From Silvanigrella paludirubra (GTDB taxonomy: Bacteria; Bdellovibrionota_B; Oligoflexia; Silvanigrellales; Silvanigrellaceae), in contig NZ_WFLM01000002.1 of assembly GCF_009208775.1 (NCBI RefSeq), forward strand, positions 372,001 through 436,000: 64,000 bases of DNA, written 5' to 3'. The position numbers were made by a program, and so were the translations under genes. Below the pieces are notes generated by a model that did not search any database, was not told the origin of the DNA, and saw only the letters and a program-made list of their open reading frames with translations. Positions 35,409 to 45,710 of the stretch are shown here, piece after piece; position 1 is the first letter of the stretch, and each line of letters starts with the position of its first letter.

Positions 35409-38009
35409 ATGTCAAATCAACCTATTAAGCTTCCTATTGATGATCTCATTCCCGATATTATCAATCATATTAAAACAGAAAAATCTTTAATACTTCAAGC
35501 AACTCCAGGCGCAGGAAAAACAACAAGAGTCCCTCCTGCTTTATTAAACTTATTTGATGGAAAAATTTTGGTTTTAGAACCAAGAAGATTAGCTACAAAA
35601 CTATCTGCAGAAAGAGTTTCGCAAGAATTAAATGAAAAGTGTGGAGAAACCGTTGGATATCAAGTACGCTTTGATAAAGTGGAAAGCTCTAAAACAAAAA
35701 TCAAATATATTACAGAAGGCATTTTTTCAAGACTCATTCTTTCTGATCCTAGTTTAAAAAATATTTCATGTGTAATTATAGATGAATTTCATGAGAGACA
35801 TATTCATACTGATATTGCTTTAATGCTAGTTAAATTATTGCAAAATACAATTCGCCCCGATCTCAAACTTATAGTCATGTCTGCAACATTAGAAACACAA
35901 AACTTACAGGAATATTTACCAAGCGCAAAAGTACTCGTATCTGAAGGAAAAAATTATCCTGTTACTTATGAATATTTAAATTTACCTGATTCAAATAAGT
36001 CTCTTTTTACTTTAGTTCCCATAGCAGTTGAAGAGGTTTTAAAAAACAATTCCTGTCCAGGGCATATTTTAGTATTTCTCCCTGGTAACTTTGAAATAAA
36101 ACGATGTGCTGAAAATTTAAAAGAATTAAGCGCAAAATATACTTTTGAAATATTTCAATTAAAAGCAGATATTTCTATTCAAGAACAGCAAAAAATATTT
36201 TTAAAATCAAATATACGTAAAGTAATTTTAAGTACCAACGTTGCAGAAACATCGGTTACAATTGATGGCGTAACAGGAGTCATTGATTCTGGTGTCGCTA
36301 AAATTGCGGGACATGGCAGTTGGAGTGGTCTTCCTACTTTGGATATTATGCCAATTAGTCAAGCTTCATGCATTCAAAGAGCAGGACGTGCAGGAAGAAC
36401 AAGCCCAGGAATTGCAAAAAGATTATTTACACAACTTGATTATAATATGAGATCTCCTTTTCAAAAGCCAGAAATTCAAAGAGTCGATTTAACACAAACT
36501 ATTTTAGAATTAAAAATCATGGAGAGAAAATTAAAAGAATCCTTTAAATTTGATTCTTCTTTTGAAAATTTATTCCCTTGGTTTGATATCCCTTCTAAAA
36601 ATAATGTAGAATCTTCATTTGGTTTATTAAAAAATTTAAATGCATTTGATAAAAATAATAATGTAACTGAAATTGGAATAAAAATCTCTGAATACCCCTT
36701 ACACCCTAGACTAGGGCGCATTCTGGTTGAATCAGAATCAAAGAATATTCTAGCTCAAGGAATTTTGGTTGTTTCTTTAATTAATGAAGGTACCTTTTTA
36801 AAAAGAGGGAATCAATCTATAGACATTGCTCACTCTGATATTCAATATCAAATAGATTTATTTAAAAAAATATATTTGAAAGAAAGTATATCTTCTTATA
36901 AAAAAGATCTTATTGATTTTAATGCAACAAAACGAATTGAAAACTTGGCAAAACAACTTTGCCACAGCTCTGCAATCCATTTTTCAAATTGTTTTAAACT
37001 AATTTCTGATGAAGATTTAAGTCTTATTCTTTTATCTGGATATCCTGATAGAGTTTGTCAAATTCGCTCTCAAAGTAAAAAAAATATTTCGGGTCGAAAA
37101 GAAATTAATTTATGTTTAGGTGGTGGTGCTTTTATTTCTCCATCAAGCGTCGTGCAAGACTCTGAATTATTATTAGCAATAGATGCTGAAGAATCGGCAA
37201 ACGCCCTTTCACAATCGAACTCTACCCAAATTCGAATTTGTCATGGAATAGAAGCAGAATATCTTTTAGCCGCTCCAGAAGGATTTATACAAGAATATGA
37301 TGAATATATCTGGGATAATGAAAACGAGAGGGTCAGGGGATATCAAAAATTAGTTTATGGCAAACTTGTTTTAGAAGAAAAACAAATAAAGGAACAAAAT
37401 AACAAACATGAAGAAACACTTATAAAACAATTATCTACTATGTGGCCTAAACCTTTTGAAGATGATAAAGCACTTCAATTTTTAATAAATAGAGTTAAGC
37501 TAGCAAAACAAAAAGGGGAAAAAATAAATATCCCTAATTTTTTAGAAGAAGATTTTGAATTATTAATATGTCATATATGTGAAAATAAAAAAAGCTTTAA
37601 AGAAATTTTAGAAAAAGACCTTGATGAATACCTAGATGAACTTATTTCTTATGAAGATCAAAAAATATTATCAAATTTGTTTCCAAGCCATATTAAGATT
37701 GGTAAAGGAAGAAAAGTTAAAGTTCACTATGAAGAAGATAAACCACCTTGGGTTGCCTCTCGTTTGCAAGATTTTTTTGGAACTTTAGATACTCCTCGTA
37801 TTTGTAACGGAACAATTCCACTTGTTACTCATTTATTAGCCCCAAATATGCAATCTGTTCAAGTAACAACAGATCTTGCTGGATTTTGGGAGCGGGGTTA
37901 TTTAGAAGTAAAAAAAGAACTTTCACGCAAATACCCTCGCCATTCTTGGCCTGATAATCCCAAAACAGCAGAACCACCAGAAATAATTCTTAGAAAGAGA
38001 AATAAATAA
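35409..38009 (+). CDS. hrpB: ATP-dependent RNA helicase-like protein HrpB
   Basis: A DEAH-type helicase of 866 residues. Order: Walker A GAGKTT (about 34), EPRRLATKLSAERV (Ia), IIDEFHERH (motif II, in the DEFH form of HrpB), VMSATLE (III), STNVAETSVTIDGVTGVIDSG (V) and QRAGRAGRT (VI). The ratchet and OB-type domains and the HrpB C-terminal domain follow, ending with LAGFWERGYLEVKKELSRKYPRHSWPDNP (here split as LAGFWERGY, KYPRHSWP). Its cellular role is not well defined in any organism. It ends the coaD operon and converges with the hydrolase gene. Confidence 0.94.
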   Translation: MSNQPIKLPIDDLIPDIINHIKTEKSLILQATPGAGKTTRVPPALLNLFDGKILVLEPRRLATKLSAERVSQELNEKCGETVGYQVRFDKVESSKTKIKYITEGIFSRLILSDPSLKNISCVIIDEFHERHIHTDIALMLVKLLQNTIRPDLKLIVMSATLETQNLQEYLPSAKVLVSEGKNYPVTYEYLNLPDSNKSLFTLVPIAVEEVLKNNSCPGHILVFLPGNFEIKRCAENLKELSAKYTFEIFQLKADISIQEQQKIFLKSNIRKVILSTNVAETSVTIDGVTGVIDSGVAKIAGHGSWSGLPTLDIMPISQASCIQRAGRAGRTSPGIAKRLFTQLDYNMRSPFQKPEIQRVDLTQTILELKIMERKLKESFKFDSSFENLFPWFDIPSKNNVESSFGLLKNLNAFDKNNNVTEIGIKISEYPLHPRLGRILVESESKNILAQGILVVSLINEGTFLKRGNQSIDIAHSDIQYQIDLFKKIYLKESISSYKKDLIDFNATKRIENLAKQLCHSSAIHFSNCFKLISDEDLSLILLSGYPDRVCQIRSQSKKNISGRKEINLCLGGGAFISPSSVVQDSELLLAIDAEESANALSQSNSTQIRICHGIEAEYLLAAPEGFIQEYDEYIWDNENERVRGYQKLVYGKLVLEEKQIKEQNNKHEETLIKQLSTMWPKPFEDDKALQFLINRVKLAKQKGEKINIPNFLEEDFELLICHICENKKSFKEILEKDLDEYLDELISYEDQKILSNLFPSHIKIGKGRKVKVHYEEDKPPWVASRLQDFFGTLDTPRICNGTIPLVTHLLAPNMQSVQVTTDLAGFWERGYLEVKKELSRKYPRHSWPDNPKTAEPPEIILRKRNK

Positions 38010-38023
38010 TTAAAATTGTAATA

Positions 38024-39673
38024 TCATATATTGTTGAATATCTTTTCATATAATTTTAAAGCATTATCAGATGAATAAATAGGCGGATAAATATTTTCAG
38101 TACATGTTAAATCAGGCCAATCCTTCGTATCTTTAAAAAACTCAGATAAAATATGGAATCTACATTTTTCTGCTTCATGATATTTATCTTCAAAAAATTC
38201 ATCATAATTAATTCTAAATGCAAGAGGTATATGAGCTAATTTTTTAATTGATATGAACTTTGTATTTTCTTCAATAAATTTAGTTTTTAATGCTAAAGCA
38301 TATTCTCGCGTTGTTGAGGTATCTGCTTCTCCATGAACTATCAATGTTTTATATGAAGAGTCTTTTAAAAAAGAAAAATTATTTTTTTCAACTTCGTATT
38401 CAGGTACGGCTGAACATTTTTCTACTGAATTATCCACAAATCCAAAATGATTTGATGAATTTTTGCTATACAAATATTTATCATTTTTTGTTAATTTTCT
38501 ATTTGTAATTTCGTTACAAAAAATATTGTAATGTAAATAAGAAGAATATTTATAATTTCCAATTTCTGTAATATTAATTTCATTTTTATATTTAAAAATA
38601 TTTTTAATTTGATGCTCATCACAACTTTTTATTGATGAGATTAAAAATGCAAAAAGTGGTGCTGTATAATTATATTGTAAGAGCCAAATAGATTTTTTTG
38701 ATATTATTTCTCGTACCTCATTAGAAAGATTATGTCTGCAATGTTCATGATTATGAACATTTTTAAAAAGATTTTTAAGGTCATCAAACGAGTTTAAATT
38801 CATTTTTTCACTACAATAAGGTGATTCTTTACAGCTTTCATAAAAAACCTTTATTGGATCTTCAACATTTCGATCATAAAAATTTCCATGTCTTAATAAT
38901 ATGGGTGATTCCAAATATACTTTTTGAATATTTGTATTTTTTTTACTTAAAACTCTTTGTGCCCATATTGTTCCGTAGCTGGAGGCATAAATAGATACAG
39001 GTAAATTCGGATACATTTCTAAAATGGCATGAATGTCCATACCTGCCTGCCAAGAATTAAAAAATTGAAGATCATTTTTCCATTTATCTTTTAAATCTTT
39101 AAAACAGGATTCAAATTTTTTATTATCAATATCTTGTATACTTAATACTCTTTTATCTCTTTCGCACCATAAATTTTCGGAAAAGCCGCTTCCACGATGA
39201 TCTGGAATTAAAAAGAGCTGATCTTTATCTTTATGATATAAATCTTTTGCTAAATCAGTATATGACGATCCAACGCCTCCTGGACCGCCACTCAATAACA
39301 CTACAATTCTTTTTGGTTTTGGATTTCCATATCTTTTAACATAAATTCCAATTTTTTTAGAATTTTTATCCTTCCAATTCAGTGGAACTTTAATTTTCAT
39401 ACATTTTTCAATATTGCTAAATGAAGAATAATCACATCTATGCCACTTATTATAAATATATTGATTTAAATATGTTGTATTTGTTATATTATTTAATACT
39501 TTATTCTCTAATATTTCTAATTTTTTTCGATTTATTTTATTTATTCCCCAAAATGTCATTATAGAAATAAAAATAATTAAACCAAAAATATTAGTAGAAT
39601 ATTTAAAAAATTTATTTGATTTTAACTTATTAGGAATAAAATTATGAAGAAAATTAAAAATTTTTGTGATCAT
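38024..39673 (-). CDS. Membrane-anchored alpha/beta hydrolase, peptidase S33 type
   Basis: 549 residues, with an N-terminal anchor (YSTNIFGLIIFISIMTFWGI) that puts the enzyme in the periplasm. The fold matches tripeptidyl-aminopeptidase-like S33 enzymes: VVLLSGGPGGVGSSY (oxyanion region), DHRGSGFS, a nucleophile elbow YASSYGTIWAQRV (Ser in A-S-S-Y-G instead of the common G-x-S-Y-G), Asp in VHGEADTSTTREYA and His in KLAHIPLAF. Several Cys pairs suit an exported protein. I chose the ATG at 39673; the in-frame TTG at 39682 overlaps its weak ribosome binding site. Confidence 0.8.
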   Translation of the reverse strand: MITKIFNFLHNFIPNKLKSNKFFKYSTNIFGLIIFISIMTFWGINKINRKKLEILENKVLNNITNTTYLNQYIYNKWHRCDYSSFSNIEKCMKIKVPLNWKDKNSKKIGIYVKRYGNPKPKRIVVLLSGGPGGVGSSYTDLAKDLYHKDKDQLFLIPDHRGSGFSENLWCERDKRVLSIQDIDNKKFESCFKDLKDKWKNDLQFFNSWQAGMDIHAILEMYPNLPVSIYASSYGTIWAQRVLSKKNTNIQKVYLESPILLRHGNFYDRNVEDPIKVFYESCKESPYCSEKMNLNSFDDLKNLFKNVHNHEHCRHNLSNEVREIISKKSIWLLQYNYTAPLFAFLISSIKSCDEHQIKNIFKYKNEINITEIGNYKYSSYLHYNIFCNEITNRKLTKNDKYLYSKNSSNHFGFVDNSVEKCSAVPEYEVEKNNFSFLKDSSYKTLIVHGEADTSTTREYALALKTKFIEENTKFISIKKLAHIPLAFRINYDEFFEDKYHEAEKCRFHILSEFFKDTKDWPDLTCTENIYPPIYSSDNALKLYEKIFNNI

Positions 39674-39990
39674 ATTTTCCAATCTCTAAGAATAAATAAA
39701 TAATAAACAATTTCAATTGATAAGAGTTTAGAAATTTTTGTCAATATAGAAACCACTAAATATATTTAATTTATATATATTTTTTATTCTTTTATCAATT
39801 TTCCGATTTAGGGAATCTAAATATTTATAAAAAAATTTGATTTCTGCAATTATAATATCTTTGAATGAAGACCATAGATATTATATAAATTTTAATTCAA
39901 TAATTTAAAATCAAAAGAACACCAAAAAAAATTTTAATGTCGAAAAATAAATTATAAACCCTAATTTTTTGATAAAAAAAAGAAATGTAT
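39674..39990. other. Non-coding AT-rich stretch
   Basis: About 310 bases with no gene in any frame. It contains the upstream region of the S33-type hydrolase gene and the 3' flank of the carbonic anhydrase gene. Confidence 0.5.
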
Positions 39991-40752
39991 TTAATTTGTT
40001 TCAACGACTCTATCATTTAAAGGATGTGTATCTCTGGCATTATTGGGAAAAATAGTTTTAAATTTTTGAATTTGTTCTTCAGAAACTTCAACAACATTTT
40101 TTAATATAATCCAATTTACTTTTTCATCACAAGGAAAGGTAGTTAAAGAGCCAAAATAACTATAATAAGATAAGTTGCTTGGTAATATATCATTTAAATT
40201 TATTTTTAAATTGGTATTCACAATTGCATGATCTTCGTTTGGCAAATTTTCAAAAAATTGTTTTAAAGCAAGATTTTCCTTTCCAGAGCGCATTAAAATT
40301 GCCAACACAGCATATTCTCCAGAATCATTCTGATGAACAAGGTGAAGTTCTAAGTCAGAATTTTTACCATCTAACTTATGTTCACTTGGTGTATGTAAGT
40401 GAAATTGAAGCAATGAGTATTTCACTTTTCCAAGTGTAATGCTATTTATATTGTCAAATTTTGCTTTAATTGTATGTTGATTATTTTTTATAATTAAAGG
40501 GGAAAGTTGATAATTTGTTTCAATTTTAGGCAACATTGAATTTGTTTTTAATTCACTTGTTACTATATTAACTGGTGATTGTTTTTTTCCATTAGAACAT
40601 GAATTGAAATTTTCGATAAGTTTATTTTCACTTACATTCTCAGTTTTTTCATCATAAATTTCTAAATGTTGAGTATTTTTATAATGTTTTGTCTGAACAC
40701 ATCCAACCAAATATAAACAACTCATTAGCGGTAGTAAAAGCCTAGAAGTCAT
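39991..40752 (-). CDS. Alpha-type carbonic anhydrase lipoprotein
   Basis: It hydrates CO2 at the cell envelope. 253 residues with a lipoprotein signal (lipobox YLVGC, Cys about 18). The zinc histidines are visible in LLQFHLHTPSEH (about 113-122) and LELHLVHQN (about 134-139), and KKQSPVNI and VNWIIL are the family's other landmarks. The motif GSLTTFPCDEKVNW has Phe where nearly all alpha-carbonic anhydrases have Pro (TTPPC). Since that loop lines the active site, altered activity is possible. Single-gene unit. Confidence 0.88.
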   Translation of the reverse strand: MTSRLLLPLMSCLYLVGCVQTKHYKNTQHLEIYDEKTENVSENKLIENFNSCSNGKKQSPVNIVTSELKTNSMLPKIETNYQLSPLIIKNNQHTIKAKFDNINSITLGKVKYSLLQFHLHTPSEHKLDGKNSDLELHLVHQNDSGEYAVLAILMRSGKENLALKQFFENLPNEDHAIVNTNLKINLNDILPSNLSYYSYFGSLTTFPCDEKVNWIILKNVVEVSEEQIQKFKTIFPNNARDTHPLNDRVVETN

Positions 40753-41072
40753 AAACTAAACCCTTTAAATTATAAGAATAAATATTTTATAAAATGAAAC
40801 TTAAGCCAAACTTTACAAAAGTGAAGTAAGTTACCATTTAATTTTTAGTTATACAATAATAAATAATTAATTGATGTTTTTTATAAAGATTAAAATAATA
40901 AATTAATTATAAATTTTTTATTATTCTAATGTGGAATTTATATTAAAAATAATATATATTATAGTTTCAATTTATTGCTTTTTTATGAAATACAAAAAAC
41001 CGGAATACAAAAAATATTTTTGTATTTTAAAATTTAATTTTTAACTCTGTTTATTTAAAAAGGTTTAACATC
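40753..41072. promoter_or_regulatory. AT-rich intergenic region with a hairpin upstream of the DUF1028 gene
   Basis: No gene is visible in these 320 bases between two divergent genes. AATACAAAAA (41004-41013) and TTTTTGTATT (41017-41026) are exact complements around a 3-base loop, 47 bases before the ATG at 41073. The arm sequence ATACAAAAAA also occurs directly at 40990-40999. The hairpin is weak in energy because it is AT-only. Confidence 0.35.
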
Positions 41073-41837
41073 ATGAAAATAAAAAATATATTTTTCATAT
41101 TAATTCCATTTCTTATGATTTCAAATAAAGGACATGGCACCTTTTCTATGGTTGCTCTCGATCTAAAAACAAATGAAGCTGCTTCCATATTAGCAACATG
41201 TTTTATTTCTAAAGAAGATGTTAAAATTGCTGATTTTGTGGTTGTTCATAGCAATGGAAATGGAATCATGAATAGACAATCTGATATCAATCTATTTTCA
41301 AAAATATGGCTTGCAACTTCTTTTGCTCTTATGTCGCAGGAAGACGAAATCTATTCAGCGAAAGTCATAAACACTTTTTTAGCTAAGCCTTTTAATGATC
41401 CAAACTTTCCAGTTAGACAATTTGCTACTGTAAAAAAATACAAGCCTTCAGGTTCTTCTGCTCATGTTTATACTGGTATTCATGTTTATCCAGAAAGCAA
41501 CTCCATAACGGGAGTCGCTTTTGAAAACCGATTTACATATGCAATTGCAGGAAATTTGTTAAAGAATAAAGATACATTAAAAAAAATTGAATCCAAATTT
41601 AAGGAAGCAAATGGCTCTTTATCGGATAAAATGATTTCTGCTTTTGAAAGTGTTCCAGATGACATATCCTATGGAGATAAAAGATGTATTGAAAATTATA
41701 ATTTGTCTTCTAATAAAGCTTTTTTAAGGACGTTTCATAATGAAAATTTGATAATAAATATTGAAGTTTTTTCAGATAATAACAAAACAGATGCTACATA
41801 TTTATTATCTGAAAAATATCATGAAAGCAAAGATTAA
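41073..41837 (+). CDS. Secreted DUF1028-family protein (Ntn-hydrolase-like)
   Basis: 254 residues with a signal ending at GHG (about 23). The mature protein would start with TFSMVALDLKTNEAAS, the conserved N-terminus of DUF1028, where the Thr is the predicted nucleophile. FVVVHSNGNGIMNRQSD and GVAFENRFTYAIAGNLL are further family segments. The reaction is not known; members are often linked with peptide or amino-acid use. The gene has AAAAAGG before its ATG. A broken relative lies at 27375-27654. It ends three bases before the stop of the convergent fadJ. Confidence 0.82.
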   Translation: MKIKNIFFILIPFLMISNKGHGTFSMVALDLKTNEAASILATCFISKEDVKIADFVVVHSNGNGIMNRQSDINLFSKIWLATSFALMSQEDEIYSAKVINTFLAKPFNDPNFPVRQFATVKKYKPSGSSAHVYTGIHVYPESNSITGVAFENRFTYAIAGNLLKNKDTLKKIESKFKEANGSLSDKMISAFESVPDDISYGDKRCIENYNLSSNKAFLRTFHNENLIINIEVFSDNNKTDATYLLSEKYHESKD

Positions 41838-41840
41838 AAA

Positions 41841-44006
41841 TTATCGTTCCCAATAACGCGCGGGTTCAAATCTTTTTCCATATTTTGCGCTAAGTTCTTT
41901 TAACTTTTCATTCACCTTATTTTTACCTAAAACTTTTGCATAGTGAAATGGCCCACCTAAAAATGGGGGGAACCCAAGACCAAATATGGCGCCTAAATCT
42001 CCATCATCTTCAGACTTAATAATTTTTTCATCAAAACAATGAGCTGCTTCATTTAAAAAGACATACATACAGCGATCTGCTATTTCTTTATGATCAAAGT
42101 TTTTACGCTCTTGAGTAAAATTTTTATAAATAGACTCATCTGGTTTCTCTTTTTTACCATCTAAATAAACATAAAATCCTTTATTATTTTTTCTTCCTTT
42201 TCGACCTTCTTTTGAAATATTTTCAATTTCTTTTGGTACTTTAAGTCTATCTGAAAAAGGCTCAAACAATACTTTTATAATATGTTCCCCAACATCTATC
42301 CCTACTTCGTCTAAAAGAGTAATAGGACCTACTGGCATTCCAAATTTTTCCATAGCCTCATCTACATCTTCAATTTTGCCACCTTCAGCTAAAATATTTA
42401 AAGCTTCTGCTATTTGAAATGCTAAAATTCGAGTTGTGTAAAAACCAGGACCATCATTTACAACGATAATTTGTTTTCCCATTGTTGTTGCTAAATCAAA
42501 AATGGCTGATACAGCTTTAGGATCGGTTTTCTCAGTAGTTATAATTTCTACTAAAGGCATTTTGGGGACAGGAGAGAAAAAATGCATTCCAACAACATTT
42601 TCAGGATTTTTAGCTGTTGCCGCAATTTTTGATATAGGCAAACTACTTGTGTTTGTAGCAAAAATAAAATTTGAATTTGGAATGGAATCTTCACATTTTT
42701 TTAAAACATCATGCTTAATTTTAATATCTTCAAATACGGCTTCAATAATAATTGGCGAAGATTTTAAAACAGAAAAATCTAGGGATGGGCTCACTCGATA
42801 TATTTTAGAATCTCTTTCGAACCATTTTATTCTTTTCTTTTTAAAACGTTCTTCAAAGTAACTAGAAACAGATTTTAAACCTCTTTGTAAACCCGAAGAC
42901 TCTTTATCAATAATCACGCTTCTAATATCTTTTTCAGCTAATACCGTTGCAATGCCGCTACCCATTAATCCTGCACCTAAAATACCTACCGCTGAATTTC
43001 CTTGTTCTAGATCGTTTGTATATTGCTCTTTAGATGATTCTTGTATATTTTTTGGATAAGGATTTTTTTTCGCTGCTGTCATTATATTAAATATATGAAC
43101 TAACGATCTACTTTCTTCACTTATGACCAATTCTCCAAAGAGTTTTGCTTCAATTTCCAAGCCTTTTTCTAATGAAACTTCAACTCCACGCATGACGCTT
43201 TCAAGTGCTTTTAAAGGCGCTGGGTAACGCCCTTTTGTACTTTTCATTACCATGCCACGACTTTGTTTCGTTATTAAAAAACGGCCTAATGGATTTCCTT
43301 CTAATGCAATTTTTTGAAAATCAAAATTTCCTTGCATAGAAGAAACAATTCCTAATGAAGAAGGTAACACTCTTTTTCTAAATTTATTTTGTTTACATAA
43401 TGCAATTGCCTTTTCAAGCAACTGGTTTTCGGGAACAAGATCATCAACAAGACCCAGTTTCAAAGCTTTTTTTCCATCAACTTTTTTTCCCGTAAGAATG
43501 AGATCGAGTGCTTGTGCAATACCTATAAGTCTTGGCAATCTTTGAGTACCACCACCTCCTGGTAAAATTCCTAATTGAACTTCAGGTAGGCCTAGTTGTG
43601 TTGACTTATGAGTTGTGCATATTCGAAAATGACAGGCTAGTGATAGCTCAAGGCCACCTCCTAAACACGTACCATGTATTGCAGCAACGGTAGGAACCTT
43701 TGCATTTGCAAAATAATTCACAATTCGATGCAATTCCTTACTTCCTCTTTCACCTGCATCTTTACTCGTAAATGTTTCAAAAATAGAAATATCAGCACCA
43801 GCAGCAAAACAATTCTTTTTGGATGAGGTAATAACAATTCCTTCTACCTTATCATTTGCTAAAATTTTTGGTAAATTTTCATCAATATCTTCAAGCATTG
43901 AAATGGTAAAACTATTTACTGCTTTTGCTTCATCATTCATGTCAATTATGCAAATTCCATCTTTCATTGAAAAATGAAATACTTTTGATTTTGAAGTTAA
44001 ATTCAT
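41841..44006 (-). CDS. fadJ: Fatty-acid oxidation complex alpha subunit (enoyl-CoA hydratase/3-hydroxyacyl-CoA dehydrogenase)
   Basis: A bifunctional beta-oxidation enzyme of 721 residues. The N-terminal hydratase has CFAAGADI (oxyanion hole), HGTCLGGGLELSLACH and PEVQLGILPGGGGTQRLPRL. The dehydrogenase begins at GILGAGLMGSGIA (about 342, NAD-binding) and continues with ATNTSSLPIS, HFFSPVPKMPLVEII (catalytic His) and NDGPGFYTTRI. The C-terminal domain is complete. The start has AGGAG seven bases upstream. It lies 21 bases after fadI, so both subunits come from one message. Confidence 0.95.
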   Translation of the reverse strand: MNLTSKSKVFHFSMKDGICIIDMNDEAKAVNSFTISMLEDIDENLPKILANDKVEGIVITSSKKNCFAAGADISIFETFTSKDAGERGSKELHRIVNYFANAKVPTVAAIHGTCLGGGLELSLACHFRICTTHKSTQLGLPEVQLGILPGGGGTQRLPRLIGIAQALDLILTGKKVDGKKALKLGLVDDLVPENQLLEKAIALCKQNKFRKRVLPSSLGIVSSMQGNFDFQKIALEGNPLGRFLITKQSRGMVMKSTKGRYPAPLKALESVMRGVEVSLEKGLEIEAKLFGELVISEESRSLVHIFNIMTAAKKNPYPKNIQESSKEQYTNDLEQGNSAVGILGAGLMGSGIATVLAEKDIRSVIIDKESSGLQRGLKSVSSYFEERFKKKRIKWFERDSKIYRVSPSLDFSVLKSSPIIIEAVFEDIKIKHDVLKKCEDSIPNSNFIFATNTSSLPISKIAATAKNPENVVGMHFFSPVPKMPLVEIITTEKTDPKAVSAIFDLATTMGKQIIVVNDGPGFYTTRILAFQIAEALNILAEGGKIEDVDEAMEKFGMPVGPITLLDEVGIDVGEHIIKVLFEPFSDRLKVPKEIENISKEGRKGRKNNKGFYVYLDGKKEKPDESIYKNFTQERKNFDHKEIADRCMYVFLNEAAHCFDEKIIKSEDDGDLGAIFGLGFPPFLGGPFHYAKVLGKNKVNEKLKELSAKYGKRFEPARYWER

Positions 44007-44027
44007 TTTAAATTCTCCTATCTTTTG

Positions 44028-45359
44028 TTACTTTGATTCAAGTAACATAGCCATACCCATTCCCCCAGCAGCACAAACAGCAACTACAGCATATTTGCCA
44101 CCTTTTCTTTTTAATATGCGTAAAGCATTTCCAATTAATCTTGCGCCTGTTGCGCCAAATGGATGCCCTATTGCAATTGCACCACCCTGAATATTAATTT
44201 TTGATGGCGGTATTGTTCCAAATAAAGAGGAATCTAGCTTTTCGCGGCAGAATGTTTCGTTATTCATAGAGTCTAAACAACTTAAAACTTGTCCTGCAAA
44301 AGCTTCATGAATTTCAAAAATGTCTATATCATCTTTTGTTAAATTATTTCTCTTTAAAATTTTAGGAATAGCATAAGCTGGGCCTATTAATAATTGATCA
44401 TTTGGATCAACAGCTACCGTTACAGTATCAACAATATAACCAAGGTAAGGTAATTTTTTTTCTTTAACGTAACTTTCGCTTGCTAATAAAGCGACAGCAG
44501 CTCCATCTGTTAAGGGACTGGAATTTGCAGCAGTTATCGTTCCGTTACGTTTGTCAAAAACAGGCTTTAATTTTGCCATAGATTCAATAGAAGTATCAGC
44601 TCTAACCATATTATCTTTATCAACAAAAATATTTTTATCTTTTCCTGTCCAAACAGGAACAATTTCATCTTTTAAATATCCAGCTTCAATAGCTGATGCT
44701 GCATTAATATGGCTTTTATATGCTAATTCATCTTGTCTTGCACGAGAAACATTATTTTTAACTGTCATTATTTCTGCATGCTCGCCCATTGTTAATCCCG
44801 TAAATGGCTCTGCAAGAGCGGGAGGTTTAGGTAAAAACCATTTTGGATTTACGCTCCCAATAAGGGATAGTCTTTCTTTAAATGATCTTGCCCTAGACAT
44901 TTTAGTTAAAAAGCGGCGTGCTTCATCTGAAAAAGGAATGGGAACATCGGATAAAACTTCAACTCCCCCAGCTAAAACAAGTTTATTTTTTCCAAGCAAA
45001 ATTCTATCAGCAGCAATTTCTGCGGTTTGTAAGGATGAGTTGCAAGCTTTATTTAATGTAAAACCTGCAATTGTAGTTGGTAATCCTGAAAATAAAACAA
45101 TTTCACGAGCTAGATTTGCATTTTTAGTTTGCGGAATAACGACACCCCAAATACATTCATCAATATCAGATGCCTGAACACCTGTTTTTGAGATAACTTC
45201 ACTAGCTACTCTTAAACTTAATGAGAGTGCCGTTTCTTGTTCAAAAACTCCAAATGATTTTACAAATGGAGTTCTCACAGTACTTACAACGACAACTCTT
45301 TCTTTTTTAGAACTTGAACTTTTTTTAGTACTGCTCTCAGTGCTCTCATTATTTTCCAT
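44028..45359 (-). CDS. fadI: Acetyl-CoA acyltransferase (3-ketoacyl-CoA thiolase)
   Basis: It cleaves 3-ketoacyl-CoA to acetyl-CoA. 443 residues with a charged Ser-rich N-terminal extension, then the thiolase fold. Catalytic residues: Cys in LNKACNSSLQTAE (about 106), His in EIHEAFAGQ (about 355), GHPFGATGAR (about 398) and the second Cys in VAVCAAGGMGMA (about 428). CNSSLQ rather than CSSGLQ is typical of the FadI-like long form. GAGGTGA supports the start. The acetyl-CoA it releases is the starting material of the mevalonate pathway. Confidence 0.93.
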   Translation of the reverse strand: MENNESTESSTKKSSSSKKERVVVVSTVRTPFVKSFGVFEQETALSLSLRVASEVISKTGVQASDIDECIWGVVIPQTKNANLAREIVLFSGLPTTIAGFTLNKACNSSLQTAEIAADRILLGKNKLVLAGGVEVLSDVPIPFSDEARRFLTKMSRARSFKERLSLIGSVNPKWFLPKPPALAEPFTGLTMGEHAEIMTVKNNVSRARQDELAYKSHINAASAIEAGYLKDEIVPVWTGKDKNIFVDKDNMVRADTSIESMAKLKPVFDKRNGTITAANSSPLTDGAAVALLASESYVKEKKLPYLGYIVDTVTVAVDPNDQLLIGPAYAIPKILKRNNLTKDDIDIFEIHEAFAGQVLSCLDSMNNETFCREKLDSSLFGTIPPSKINIQGGAIAIGHPFGATGARLIGNALRILKRKGGKYAVVAVCAAGGMGMAMLLESK

Positions 45360-45710
45360 TCATTCACCTCATTCATGATTAAACCCAAGTCCTCTAATAT
45401 TATGGTGATAACAGTATCAGAACTTTTCATAAGCCCCAAACTTTTTAAATTTAGAATTTTTTTCTATTCTTTATTGTTAAGTTAAATTATTTAAATAAAC
45501 AGAATGATTTTAATTTGGTTTATATTTTGTTTTTTTTTAACTTCATTCATTTTTAAGAATTGATTTTATCACTATAAAGCTTTGAATTCGTCTTTAGTTA
45601 GCCCTTTTCAATCTTTAATCAAAGTGGTAAATCACCTATAGCTTTAACGTTTGTCATCGCAAATGCTAATAGCATAAATTAATTTAAACTTTATATTTAA
45701 GGAATCTATT
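45360..45710. promoter_or_regulatory. Divergent intergenic region between fadI and yebC
   Basis: About 350 bases without a gene, holding the promoters of fadI (minus) and the YebC gene (plus). I do not recognise a specific operator; no FadR-like site could be supported by eye. Confidence 0.4.

Noticed and set aside
44551-45177. 208-residue open frame on the plus strand
   Set aside because: It is antisense to fadI, whose catalytic motifs are all intact; its composition (Ser/Ala-rich) is what the reverse of that gene gives.
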